Assembly (NCBI GenBank): GCA_032622095.1
Contig: CP136061.1
Span: 50,413,797 to 50,477,796 of the forward strand
DNA: 64,000 bases
DNA from: Siphonodentalium dalli
Taxonomy: Eukaryota; Mollusca; Scaphopoda; Gadilida; Siphonodentaliidae
Direction: 5' to 3'
The notes below the pieces were generated by a model. It worked only from the letters and a program-made list of their open reading frames with translations, did no database searches and was not told the origin of the DNA. Below, in pieces: positions 21,720-32,548 of the stretch. The position numbers were made by a program, and so were the translations under genes. Numbering within the stretch: position 1 is the first letter of the stretch; the number at the start of each line of letters is the position of its first letter.

Positions 21720-22338
21720 TCATATATATATTTTGGGACTTCTGTTTGTTCGTCTGTTTGTTTGTCTGTTAGCTATGGCCGGGAAAACGGCTGGACCAAT
21801 TGAGTTCAAACTTCCAATCTAAGGTCAAAAACCCACGGGCAGTGTTTACCGCCGTTTTGGAGAACGTCGGAGCACTCCTTCTCCATTCCCCCGCTACCGC
21901 AATGGGAATTCATGGGTTAATCGCGTGATAGTTAAGGAGCGTTCGTATCCGCAGTGTCGTTGATAAAGAGTGTGTATGTGTCGAGACATGAGCGTGTTGT
22001 GTCTGTGTCCAGACATGAGCGTGTTGTGTGATTCGTACTTAGGGGTTCCTAGGAATGGGGGAGATTTTCATCGGGTCAGTTTTTCCGCCCGAAGTGACCT
22101 TCACCTTGAAACGGGTACCCACAAATGATCTAATATATATTTGGGACTTCTGTCTGTTTGTTTGTTTGTTAGCTATGCCTGGGAAAACTGCTGGATGGAT
22201 TTCGACGAAATTTGATACCTACAGGTAATTTTCTCCGGGGAGTGTTTTGGACGGGTCAAATCGTGACCCCGACCTGACATTGACCTTCAAATGGTCAATT
22301 CAAGGTCAAAGCCCGGACGAAGTTGGGTCACCTGCTAG
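21720..22338 (+). mobile_element. Helitron, non-autonomous (with a second internal 5' end)
   Basis: It begins TCATATATATATTTTGGGAC between A and T context and ends in CTAG followed by T. A hairpin (CCCGGACGAAGTTGGG) sits seven bases before CTAG. A second 5' end (TCTAATATATATTTGGGAC) lies at about 22128, so two copies seem joined to one 3' terminus. It lies inside the hAT-like element 20797-22870. The related copy is at 58777-59371. Confidence 0.8.
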
Positions 22339-23046
22339 TTAGTTATAAATTGTGAGTTAAAATGTACAAAATTATTTGGGCAATATAAATAACATTAGTC
22401 ATTACTGCATGTAATTCCTGGAAATAAAACAAGGTCGGTAGGTTAAGTTCACATACATGAAGGTAGTCATTCATCCAACTGACTGAACAGCCAGTATAGA
22501 CTACCTTCATGTGTGTATTATATTGCTGCTAATAGGTACTAGGAGTGGTTTGTGGTCTGATATGGTGGCCTTAAAACTCATAGCTTTAATGGCTGTAAGA
22601 CTATTATTATGAAATTTGGTGTGCAATATAGTTGTTGAAATGACTGCCTTGTGGAAATGTAAGGCATGGATATATTAATTAAAAAGCAATACTGGTATAT
22701 AAATTAATTCTGGAGTATAAATTCCCTTGACACTAAAAGGGGACCATTCCCTGACCCCATAGTCTAGAGGAAACCCTGTATAATAAGCACGATAACTCGT
22801 ACTGGAAAATCGGGAAAAAAATACTGGAAATATACTGGAATTTTACTTTAAAATTAGTGTACGAACCCTGTATTATTCGCTCAGATCTAAATTTGCACAC
22901 TTTGAATTAGCACACCATGATGTGAGAAAAGTCACATAAAAATCATGTTTCCGATATCATTCCGTTAGTTTTTAATCGTTCCTGATGTAGATTTAAAGAC
23001 CACTATGATATAAACATAGACTGTCACTCAGAATAACTGTTAATTG

Positions 23047-25822
23047 TAGTGTTGTAATGATACGGGGATTATCGGTAAAAGCCGATAGCTGATATTTTCG
23101 ATAGAATTATTGGCCGATCCGGTACAGATGCCGATACGTCTTGTATGTGAAAAAAGTTTGGGAGAAACAGAACAAATTTCCCTATAAATTTTTCTTGTAA
23201 TTGCAAAGTATTATCGTCAAAGACTCTAATACCCTGGGCCCAAAACAGTTTAGTTTACATTCCCCAAAACCCTGGCAAAACAATTTAACATTCCATTGCC
23301 AACAGATTTCCTCAATATTTTTTGACTCCCATAATCCATTTGAGTCAATTTTAATTTGCCAAATTAACTCGATCTTTGAACTCCCGTTTAATAATAACAC
23401 CCACAATGTCCCGCCCATAGAGCACTCTTATTGGTTGGTTGGTTCCATCAAACATGTAAGTCACCTCCTTGAATCAAAAGCACATGCAGTTAAATGTTGT
23501 TAACACATGGCCTTTCATGCCAGAGACATATGTGAAATTTAGAGTTATCCTTCCTACATCGGAACCTTAGCCATTGGTGACTTTGAGTCAGGTACAATGC
23601 AAACTGATCAAGTGTGACTCATCTATTAATAACCACTTGAGTTTCAGTTTACCTTATCATCAAATGGTATGATCATTTGACATTACGACTCGCAAATTTG
23701 CCTGGCATATTTTTGCAGACATTTCGACACAAAAAGCTATTATAAGTTGTCAACACTTGGCTAATTAGTGTTTTCTACTTATGAAGATGACATCAAATGC
23801 ATGCAAAGCCACCCACCATGCGAAGATAATAACGATATGACAACATTCCTTTTACTGTTGCACATGTGCAGATTCAATTCCACACCCCAACTTTGTTGAT
23901 TTGATGTGAAATCATGCAAAATGTTTGATTTGATTCGAAATGATTGCGAAGATTCAATAATTTTTTTAACCCTCCTGCACCAAGAGACTCTCTAATATAT
24001 AGTGATGTAATGATACCGGGGTTATCAATAAAAGCTGATATCCAATATTTTCGATAGAATTATCAGCTTTTCCAATACAGATAAGTCTTGTATGTGAAAA
24101 ACATTTGGGAGAAACTGAAAAAATTTATCAATTTGTCTTTAAAGGGGAAGGAAACTATCGCATAACGAAAAGGCATGTGTGCCTTAAGCAACTGTTATCT
24201 GTTCATGTTTAAAATTTCAGTGCAAATCGCCACACAAAATCGGAGATGTGGCATCTCAAACTAACCCGCGAAAGCAATTACGCGAGTAACTTAACGTTGC
24301 CATTTTATTATCTCCCTTTATATAGTTTGAGACATCACAGCCTCACTTGGCTGTTTCACGATAATCTGTATCGCGCACGATAGTCTGTTTTTAGATAAGA
24401 AAATAAATAAACAGCAGTTTCGTGAAAGATTGTTTGGTTGTCATGTTTGCACTTATAGACGTCGTCAGTTTGGCCGAGATTGTCACATTCAAATTTTATG
24501 CGGCCATTAACTAGCCGAAAATTAATTGTTCAAATTTATAACATAAATAATTTTTGGATTATAATACATGTCTGTAGTCTTCAATAGGCTGTGATTGCTT
24601 GGATTTTGTGCAGCATAATAAACAAATATGATTTTAGTGTGTTAGCCTTTATACATATCTGTACAAAGGATGAGTAACGCCGTGACATCTTATAAATATG
24701 GACGCGCCGTAATTTGCAGGAGTTTTGTATTACGCAATGTGATATCATTATGTTTGATCATAACTGAGAAATGGTAGGTGTTTTATCGCACAATGGTTGA
24801 TAAACTTAATATATACACAGCCTGATTTGTTGACGGTTTACTTTACATTCCCCAAAACCCTGTCAAAACGATTTAACATTCTGTTGCATTTGAAAAATTT
24901 CCTCTATTTGTTTGAATCCCTTAGAGAATCACTCAATAATCTATTTGAGTCAATTTCAATTTGCCAAACAAACTTGATCTTTTTCAGAAGTTGAACTTGC
25001 GTTTAATAATAACACCCGCAATTTCCTGCATAAATTATTGGCATTTTTTTTACCTGGGACAGTAGATACTCATGCCGCCCATAGAGCACTCTGATTGGGT
25101 TGGATGGTTTCATCAAACATCTAAGTCACCTCCTCCATCTTCAGTCATCATATACCAGAACGTCAATCAATTTGAATCAAAAGCACACACAGTTAAATGT
25201 TGTTAACACGTGATCTTTCTGGCTCGCGACAATGTTTTGCTCGAGACAATAAAACATTGTCGCAAGTTTTCAGGCCTCGGTGATTTAGCATGTTTGATGT
25301 TCAGCTAAACTGGCAAACCTATAATGTTGTGCTTGTTCAATTCCACCCCCTCCCCCCCAAGAATTAATTGTGGCGAACGAATGGTATGTCAGTCATTGGA
25401 AGATTCCATTCTCCTGCAAACATCAGGAGTGTCAGTCATTCGCTTTCAACATGTGCCACTCGGCACTCGCAAGACATTGTATACAGTTTATGTTTTAACT
25501 ATTAAGTGTACTGTTTTGTGTGGTTTATTTGGGTTGTGAGTGTACCAACGGTCTCCTGTCGATGTTGTCATCATGGGTAGACAGGGTACACCATCGTATG
25601 TGAGCAAGGGCTGACCTGTTCATAAAATAGTAGCTCTTTGTCTAGAAATTCCCATAATTTATTTACTATTAAAGTAGGAATTGGTCTCACAACATTCACA
25701 AAAGGACGCGACAGGTATCAGTTGTCGATATCGGCCAGGAGACAAAAGTTTGCCGATATTTTGACTATTCCACTTATTTCGGCCCGATCCGATAGCTGAT
25801 ACCGATAATCGGTACATCACTA
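23047..25822. mobile_element. hAT-like composite element, TAGTG...CACTA ends
   Basis: The right end is CCGATAATCGGTACATCACTA and the left is TAGTGTTGTAATGATAC. The flanks are GTTAATTG and GTTAATTA (7 of 8 identical). A second left end (TAGTGATGTAATGATACC) occurs at 24005. The sequences after both left ends are homologous, for example cattccccaaaaccctg at 23259 and 24847. It is therefore a nested or duplicated pair. No transposase ORF remains. Confidence 0.75.
24140..24835. mobile_element. Insertion inside the second TAGTG copy, unclassified
   Basis: Alignment by eye of the two internal copies leaves about 700 bp present only in the second. It starts near aaaggggaaggaaactatcg. Ends and target duplication are not resolved. 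Confidence 0.45.
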
Positions 25823-26163
25823 GTTAATTATTAAGTGGTGAAGGTAACACCACTACACTCGGTCCAATAATATTATGGTAGTTCAATAGTCATTGGCATC
25901 ACTGACATGAAATTGAACTATGTAAAGTTACGTTAGCAACCATCGATAGGCTGCTGACTTCAGAAATGTCATTTGGTGGTTTACATATATATCAATTAAT
26001 ACACATACCTTCTATCGTTCCCATTTATTCTCTGAACTCTGAATTATATTATTTTCACTCAGTTTAAAATTTGCACACAGTTGGGTGCGCGAAAAATAAA
26101 ACTGGGCGAATTTAAATACAAGTAATGTGTTAGATACCTATAATCATGCTTTTTTTCTCACAG

Positions 26164-26296
26164 GTCGAGTACCCCGGCAGCAGCATCGTTTGCTGGTAGC
26201 ATGCAGCTGTTGGCTGGTGTTAAATGCTGCACAGGAAATCCGATAACTAACCACCCACATTATGAGGACCGAGATCTACGTATAAAGACTAAAGAT
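26164..26296 (+). CDS. DPY19L: DPY19-like, exon 10 of window (NHPHYED motif)
   Basis: This 133-nt exon completes Lys and encodes a lumenal segment with FAGSMQLLAGVK, then ITNHPHYEDRDLRIKTKD. NHPHYED is the most diagnostic DPY19 motif I can see in the window. The acceptor is tttttctcacag and the donor is gtaagt. It is separated from exon 9 by a 6-kb intron holding two hAT-like elements and a Helitron. Confidence 0.96.
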
Positions 26297-26671
26297 GTAA
26301 GTGTGTCGTTAAACTTTACAGTGACATTGCTTGTGTATGTACATCCTATCAGCCCCATCCACCCACCAGCAGTGTATACAGTACCTACCTACTACCAACC
26401 CAATCCTCCCACCAGCAGGTTATTCCCCGAAGCGACAATCACTGGTTATACAATGTTAACAATAAAACCAATCTGATGGGAGTCAATTTTCCGAAAGAAA
26501 TATTTTTATTGAAAATAAAGTTATATGACAAAATATCTCATTTTGAATTACAACAAATCTCATATCCAGCTGGAGTCACAGCCAATTTGAATCTAGTTTT
26601 GTAAAAAGCTTCTTAATGTGTGTGGCACCTTCTTTGAACAATTAAGAAAATCAGATTTTCTCTTAGTTTAA

Positions 26672-26927
26672 CCCTTTCATAACGGGAGTTGTGCTGGTGC
26701 AGCATTAAAGATCCTGTGCCAGTGCAATTCTCTTATATATGCAAATCTCCTATAGGGAGCCTGTCGTATACAAGAGAATGCACTGGCTTACAAGGCTAAA
26801 GCAAATATTGTTTGGCCAATGCATTCTCTTATATATGGAGGCTCACTAAGGGAGACTCACATATATAAGAGAATGCTTTGACACAGGGTTTTCTCTAAAT
26901 TTCAGGTAGCTCCAGTCATGGGAAATG
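26672..26927. mobile_element. TTAA fold-back element, CCCTTTCATAACGGGAG ends
   Basis: TTAA lies at 26668-26671 and 26928-26931. There are two degraded hairpin cores (about 26720-26787 and 26815-26884). The right end AGGTAGCTCCAGTCATGGGA is diverged. Confidence 0.78.
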
Positions 26928-27021
26928 TTAAGTCTGAAAACTATCAAATTATTAGGATTTTTTATTCCAGATTTTACAGTAGCCAGAAGAATATATCCAC
27001 TCAAATAGTATTACTTATCAC

Positions 27022-27450
27022 TAGGGCTGCCACGATTCATGATCAATCCGATGCATTGCATTTTAAAGTTCACGATGCAATGCATCGTATTTGGAGGGTG
27101 CGATGCAATGCAAAAACAATTCCATGTATGCAGAGTTATCAATAGTCAGAGATCCAACTTTTTCACTGAAAACTTCCAATCTGGCAGATCTGGGGACTGT
27201 ATTGGCTATTATAGTCTACTTGTAATACCTGGCCATGCATTTTGGTCATTTTAGATGGGTCTTGTAATTTAGTTCAATGAATATGCTGAGGTGAACACTG
27301 ATGAGAATATATACTAAAAATGATTTAAGTGGTTCATCTAGTTTTCACAGCCGTCAGTTGCCAAAAATTTGCATCACGATGTGCATCGCATTGTGATAGT
27401 AAAATAGCAATTCGCATCGCATCATGAAGGTCTGAATTGTTGTAGCCCTA
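27022..27450. mobile_element. hAT-like MITE, TAGGGCTGCCACGATT ends, next to exon 11
   Basis: Ends TAGGGCTGCCACGATTCA and TGAATTGTTGTAGCCCTA are of the widespread TAGGGCTGCAACGATT hAT type. The flanks CTTATCAC (27014-27021) and TTTATCAC (27451-27458) match at 7 of 8 positions. Subterminal cgatgcaatgcatcg repeats are present. It ends 26 bp before exon 11. Confidence 0.88.
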
Positions 27451-27476
27451 TTTATCACATGTTCATCTTTTACCAG

Positions 27477-27632
27477 ATTTATCAGTTTTATGCCAGAAAG
27501 AATGCAGAGGAAGTGCACAGAATACTAAAGAAGTACGACACTGGTTACATCATTATGGAGGACAGCATATGTCTGGCTCCATCTCGAGGGGGGTGCCGAT
27601 TACCAGACATACTCGATGTCGACAATGGAGTA
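27477..27632 (+). CDS. DPY19L: DPY19-like, exon 11 of window
   Basis: This 156-nt phase-0 exon encodes IYQFYARKNAEEVHRILKKY, then YIIMEDSICL and CRLPDILDVDNGV. It matches the family block with (Y/F)xxKxAEEV, Y(Y/I)ILEES and CxxP(E/D)IxD. The acceptor ttttaccag is only 26 bp downstream of a hAT-like insertion. The donor gtaagt at 27633 is the first of about 30 copies, because the 3' part of this exon plus its donor is the seed of a 74-bp array. Using any later donor without removing the array gives a stop at 27705-27707, so the first donor is the expected one. Confidence 0.95.
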
Positions 27633-29790
27633 GTAAGTTTATATGTCTGGCTCCATCTCGAGGGGGGTGCCGCTTACCAGACATACTCGATGTCGACAAT
27701 GGAGTAGTAAGTTTATATGTCTGGCTCCATCTCGAGGGGGGTGCCGCTTACCAGACATACTCGATGTCGACAACGGAGTAGTAAGTTTATATGTCTGGCT
27801 CCATCTCGAGGGGGGTGCCGCTTACCAGACATACTCGATGTCGACAACGGAGTAGTAAGTTTATATGTCTGGCTCCATCTTGAGGGGGGTGCCGCTTACC
27901 AGACATACTCGATGTCGACAACGGAGTAGTAAGTTTATATGTCTGGCTCCATCTCGAGGGGGGTGCCGCTTACCAGACATACTCGATGTCGACAACGGAG
28001 TAGTAAGTTTATATGTCTCGCTCCATCTCGAGGGGGGTGCCGCTTACCAGACATACTCGATGTTGACAATGGAGTAGTAAGTTTATATGTCTGGCTCCAT
28101 CTCGAGGGGGGGTGCCGCTTACCAGACATACTCGATGTCGACAACGGAGTAGTAAGTTTATATGTCTGGCTCCATCTCGAGGGGGGTGTCGCTTACCAGA
28201 CATACTCGATGTCGACAACGGAGTAGTAAGTTTATATGTCTGGCTCCATCTCGAGGGGGGTGCCGATTACCAGACATACTCGATGTCGACAACGGAGTAG
28301 TAAGTTTATATGTCTCGCTCCATCTCGAGGGGGGTGTCGCTTACCAGACATACTCGATGTCGACAAAGGAGTAGTAAGTTTATATGTCTCGCTCCATCTC
28401 GAGGGGGGTGCCGATTACCAGACATACTCGATGTCGACAACGGAGTAGTAAGTTTATATGTCTCGCTCCATCTCGAGGGGGGTGTCGCTTACCAGACATA
28501 CTCGATGTCGACAATGGAGTAGTAAGTTTATATGTCTCGCTCCATCTCGAGGGGGGTGTCGCTTACCAGACATACTCGATGTCGACAATGGAGTAGTAAG
28601 TTTATATGTCTCGCTCCATCTCGAGGGGGGTGCCGCTTACCAGACATACTCGATGTCGACAACGGAGTAGTAAGTTTATATGTCTCGCTCCATCTCGATG
28701 GGGGTGTCGCTTACCAGACATACTCGATGTCGACAATGGAGTAGTAAGTTTATATGTCTCGCTCCATCTCGAGGGGGGTGTCGCTTACCAGACATACTCG
28801 ATGTCGACAACGGAGTAGTAAGTTTATATGTCTCGCTCCATCTCGAGGGGGGTGTCGCTTACCAGACATACTCGATGTCGACAACGGAGTAGTAAGTTTA
28901 TATGTCTGGCTCCATCTCGAGGGGGGTGCCGCTTACCAGACATACTCGATGTCGACAACGGAGTAGTAAGTTTATATGTCTGGCTCCATCTCGAGGGGGG
29001 TGCCGCTTACCAGACATACTCGATGTCGACAATGGAGTAGTAAGTTTATATGTCTCGCTCCATCTCGAGGGGGGTGCCGATTACCAGGCATACTCGATGT
29101 CGACAATGGAGTAGTAAGTTTATATGTCTCGCTCCATCTCGAGGGGGGTGTCGCTTACCAGACATACTCGATGTCGACAACGGAGTAGTAAGTTTATATG
29201 TCTCGCTCCATCTCGAGGGGGGTGCCGCTTACCAGACATACTCGATGTCGACAACGGAGTAGTAAGTTTATATGTCTGGCTCCATCTCGAGGGGGGTGCC
29301 GCTTACCAGACATACTCGATGTCGACAACGGAGTAGTAAGTTTATATGTCTGGCTCCATCTCGAGGGGGGTGCCGCTTACCAGACATACTCGATGTCGAC
29401 AACGGAGTAGTAAGTTTATATGTCTCGCTCCATCTCGAGGGGGGTGTCGCTTACCAGACATACTCGATGTCGACAATGGAGTAGTAAGTTTATATGTCTC
29501 GCTCCATCTCGAGGGGGGTGCCGATTACCAGACATACTCGATGTCGACAACGGAGTGGTAAGTTTATATGTCTCGCTCCATCTCGAGGGGGGTGCCGCTT
29601 ACCAGACATACTCGATGTCGACAACGGAGTAGTAAGTTTATATGTCTGGCTCCATCTCGAGGGGGGTGCCGCTTACCAGACATACTCGATGTCGACAACG
29701 GAGTAGTAAGTTTATATGTCTCGCTCCATCTCGAGGGGGGTGCCGCTTACCAGACATACTCGATGTCGACAATGGAGTAGTAAGTTTTAA
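27570..29790 (+). repeat. 74-bp tandem array made of exon 11 3' end plus donor
   Basis: About 30 copies of a 74-bp unit. The first copy is the end of exon 11 (from atgtctggctccatctcgag through gacaatggagta), with donor gtaagt and five to six further bases. Nearly all copies keep a perfect gtaagt and an upstream cttaccag. Variation is limited to a few sites (tggctcc/tcgctcc, gccg/gtcg, aatg/aacg). The many 70-codon ORFs here are array artefacts. Confidence 0.97.
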
Positions 29791-29813
29791 CCTCAATTAA
29801 GTTGTTGACTACT

Positions 29814-30259
29814 CAAGCCTTGAAATAGTGTATCTGTCATTTGCAGAATGAGGTTCCCAGAGGGTGAATTTAGTGACACTACCCAGCATAGTGGTCTAGC
29901 ATAACTAATTTCACCCACTGGGGACCTCATTCTGCTTTGACCTCATCTTCTGGGAAGTACCTATAGTCTCAAAAATAACATTGTTGTTAGTTACTTTTTC
30001 CCTTCTCTTCAGTTTCTATATCCCCTAATTTGCAGAAAATAAAATGCATACTGGAGGTAACTAATGGGTGAACATCACCAAATTCAACTGGGAAAATTCA
30101 ATCTGATCCTAGGTCTCCCATAGCAGTTGAGGTCTAAGCAGGCTGTGTTCCCAAGAGGGTGAATTTGGTTATGCTAGCTCACTGTTCAGGATAGCATCAC
30201 TAAATTCACCCTCTGGGGACCTCATTCGGCAAATGACATACACACTATTACAAGGATTA
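29814..30259. mobile_element. hAT-like MITE, long form, degenerate
   Basis: The left end is CAAGCCTTGAAATAG and the right end tattacaaggatta is diverged. The central segment with tttctatatcccctaatttg is present, in the orientation opposite to the copy at 5363. No target duplication remains. Confidence 0.8.
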
Positions 30260-30565
30260 GTTGGAGGGGCCAGAGGTGATACATCCAATGTCCCATCTCC
30301 TAGTGACTTAATCCCTCACTTATGTTCAACCATGATAATGGTAATGTTTTAATGCAGTTTCTATTGAGAAATTAGTGAAAGTGCCAGGAGACTCCTTTTG
30401 CAGACGTGTTAATAAATTTATTGAATCTTGATGACTATTTCAAATATTAAATTGAATCCATTTTTTATTTCACATCGAATCGGTTTCAAACTTTCGTAGA
30501 ACATCTACTTTCTTACCCAAAAAATGAATGTAAATATCTTCAAGAACACAATTGATATCTTTCAG

Positions 30566-30715
30566 ATACCAGAAAGTGGCATAAAGGAAGAAGGTTTAGT
30601 GGAAAATAATACACCAAGATTCTGTGTTGAAGTTAGATACGGAAAACCACCTTACAGTACCTACTTCAAGAAAGTGCTTGAAAACAGGACCTTTAGAGTA
30701 TATCAAGTGTTGTGA
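30566..30715 (+). CDS. DPY19L: DPY19-like, terminal exon
   Basis: This terminal exon has 49 codons plus TGA, entered in phase 0 after the acceptor atatctttcag. It encodes a C-terminus with NNTPRFCVEVRYGKPPYSTY and VYQVL at the end. This corresponds to the family pattern of a CxxL stretch, an F..VF/YF stretch and a terminal (V/T)YKVL. The length and end point agree with a normal family C-terminus. Confidence 0.94.
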   Translation: MPESGIKEEGLVENNTPRFCVEVRYGKPPYSTYFKKVLENRTFRVYQVL

Positions 30716-31668
30716 TTCAAAGCAGAGAATGAAAAAGGCTGCTCAATTATTCTACTGCTACATTGCAATAACCAAATCATTTATCAACGGACAGGTTAAG
30801 ATCATAACAGGCTATAATACTCATGTGTCGAAGACGGGAGAATATTATTCAGTAGTGAGATGGATGATTTATTTCTAAACGATATCCATACATCATTTCA
30901 CAGCAGTTTCATTAGTTGTCAATGAAACATGCAAAACTATAGTCATTATTAAATGAGGTCGCTACTTTTGCGGCACAATGCTCACTCCGTGTTATGCAGA
31001 GTTTATCAACATCTTTATATTATTGATCTATCAATGAATGCATGGAATATTACAGTCTGTTACCAAGTCTTCTTAGTCCACATCAGCTTGGGATATCGGT
31101 TGGGATGATACTGTTTTGGACCGACTCCTGCCCTGTTGCCCTTCTATAACTGACTTTCATTTTCATTCATAAGACGTACTATGTGTAAACGTTGAGCCCG
31201 AGCATTCATGTAAACCCCTGAATGTGATTAATCATCTGATATGACTACAATTAAACTGTCTTCAAGATTATACTAGTATATCATTTACCATGATAGAAAA
31301 AGTTATAGTGATGATACAATCGTTTAATATTGTTTCCATGCATTTTCTGACAGCACGACAAATCAAAATTCTCTGAGAAACAAGGCTTTCTTTACTTATA
31401 AATCTTGTTGCTTTGACATTTAACATACCTCTGATATATGCATGTTTTATATAATGCTTGGGGGAAAGGCTGCCCTCTATATTCATACACGCAAAACTTT
31501 GACCTAATCTGAAGCCATACAAGCAAGATAACTCCCGCCCATGATTCTAGATGTAAAGTCCGTTATAGAAGAGTAACTGGATGGGACTCAGTCCAAAGCA
31601 TCAACAGATATCCCAAACTGTTGTCGACTGAGAAGACTTGGACTAGTTACTGCTGCACATGCCTGAAT
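30716..31668 (+). other. 3' UTR and downstream spacer of the DPY19-like gene
   Basis: No coding signal follows the stop codon. Two ATTAAA hexamers (30948-30953 and 31250-31255) are candidate poly(A) signals. No AATAAA was found in this stretch. The end of the transcript cannot be fixed from sequence alone. Confidence 0.4.
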
Positions 31669-31669
31669 T

Positions 31670-32032
31670 TAATGTGCCTGTCATTTGCAGAATGAGGTCC
31701 CCTGATGGTGAATTTAGTGACGCTATCCTGCATAGCGGGCTAGCATCACCAAATTCACCCTCTGGGGACCTCATTCTTATTAGACACCATCTTCTCTAAA
31801 AAGTTTCTTTATTATTCAGATGGCAGATGACACATTGCATAATCGATGTGACCAATGGGTGTATATCATCATATTCACCATTTGGGAACTTCAATCTGAG
31901 TTTATGTCTCCCATAGCAGATGAGGCCATGCAGAATGAGGTCCCAAGAGAGTGAATTTGGTGATGCTAGCCCACTATGTGGGATAGCATCACTAAATTCA
32001 CCTTCTTGGTACCTCATTCTGCAAATGACAGT
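31670..32032. mobile_element. hAT-like MITE, long form, ends lost
   Basis: It runs from gtgcctgtcatttgcagaat to gcaaatgacag, with both stem-loops and a reduced central segment. The CAAGCCTTG termini are missing on both sides. Confidence 0.78.
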
Positions 32033-32298
32033 TAAGTTAGAAGTGTTCGATCTGAACCTCCAAACGTAAATAATTCTGAGAGTAAGTTTGGCCATTCCAT
32101 ATTATATTCATCAGGTTTCATTAAGTGAACACTTTCTTTCTCTAGATTAATTATGAATGTCATGTAATCATATATATATGAATGTAATGCAAAATGGTCG
32201 AAAAGGGTGTTATTTTTTTAAATTACGTCGCTGATTACTTGTTGGACACAATAGGCCACAAATGGTCCTCATAGTCATGTCAGGCACATCCTCAATTC

Positions 32299-32548
32299 CA
32301 AGCATTGAAATAGTGTGTCTGTCATTTGCAGAATGAGGTCCCCAGAGGGTGAATTTAGTGATGCTACCCCACATAGTGGGCTAGCATCACCAAATTCATC
32401 CTCTGGGAACCTCATTCTGCTGAGGTGTAAGCAGAATGAGGTCCTCAGAGGGTGAATTTGGTGGTGCTAGCCCGATATGCGGGATAGCATCACTAAATTC
32501 ACCCTCTGGGGACCTCATTCTGCAAATGACAGACACACTATTTCAAGG
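32299..32548. mobile_element. hAT-like palindromic MITE
   Basis: The left end is CAAGCATTGAAATAG. The right end stops at ctatttcaagg. Instead of an 8-bp duplication, a near-identical stretch of about 19 bp (aggcacatcctcaattcca against aggcacatactcaattcca) flanks it. Confidence 0.82.

Larger units (their letters stand above)
20797..22870. mobile_element. hAT-like element, CAGGGTTCGTACAC ends, degenerate
   Basis: Inverted ends are CAGGGTTCGTACAC and GTGTACGAACCCTG. Subterminal tactggaaatatactggaa-type repeats occur at both ends. TATTAT follows and precedes the ends, but a clean 8-bp duplication is not resolved. It keeps a transposase N-terminal zinc-finger fragment (21062-21268), while the catalytic body is gone. 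A Helitron is inserted inside it. Confidence 0.8.
3313..30715 (+). other. DPY19L: DPY19-like C-mannosyltransferase gene, 3' part (12 exons)
   Basis: Twelve exons join in frame to encode about 475 residues that match the C-terminal two thirds of the DPY19 family in order. Recognisable landmarks are the FFFTLFWQFNQFVL membrane segment, the DFDARLYLC block, the LMEWIK block, the NHPHYED motif and the CRLPDILDVD block near the end. DPY19 proteins are multi-pass ER membrane glycosyltransferases of the GT-C fold. They move mannose from dolichol-phosphate-mannose onto tryptophan C2 of W-x-x-W motifs in thrombospondin repeats and some cytokine receptors. The N-terminal catalytic loop would be encoded upstream of the window. 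Coding exon phases are consistent throughout and the gene ends in TGA, with no frameshift, so it looks functional. Which DPY19L paralogue it corresponds to cannot be decided here. Introns are swollen by transposons and tandem arrays. Confidence 0.9.

Noticed and set aside
27022-27450. Possible microRNA or tRNA in the palindromic insertion before exon 11
   Set aside because: Terminal repeats and 8-bp flanks identify it as a hAT-like MITE. No cloverleaf or internal promoter boxes seen.
27569-29780. About 30 overlapping ORFs of 70 codons
   Set aside because: Each is the same 74-bp unit read out of the DPY19 frame and ending at the TAG before the next donor. Array artefact.
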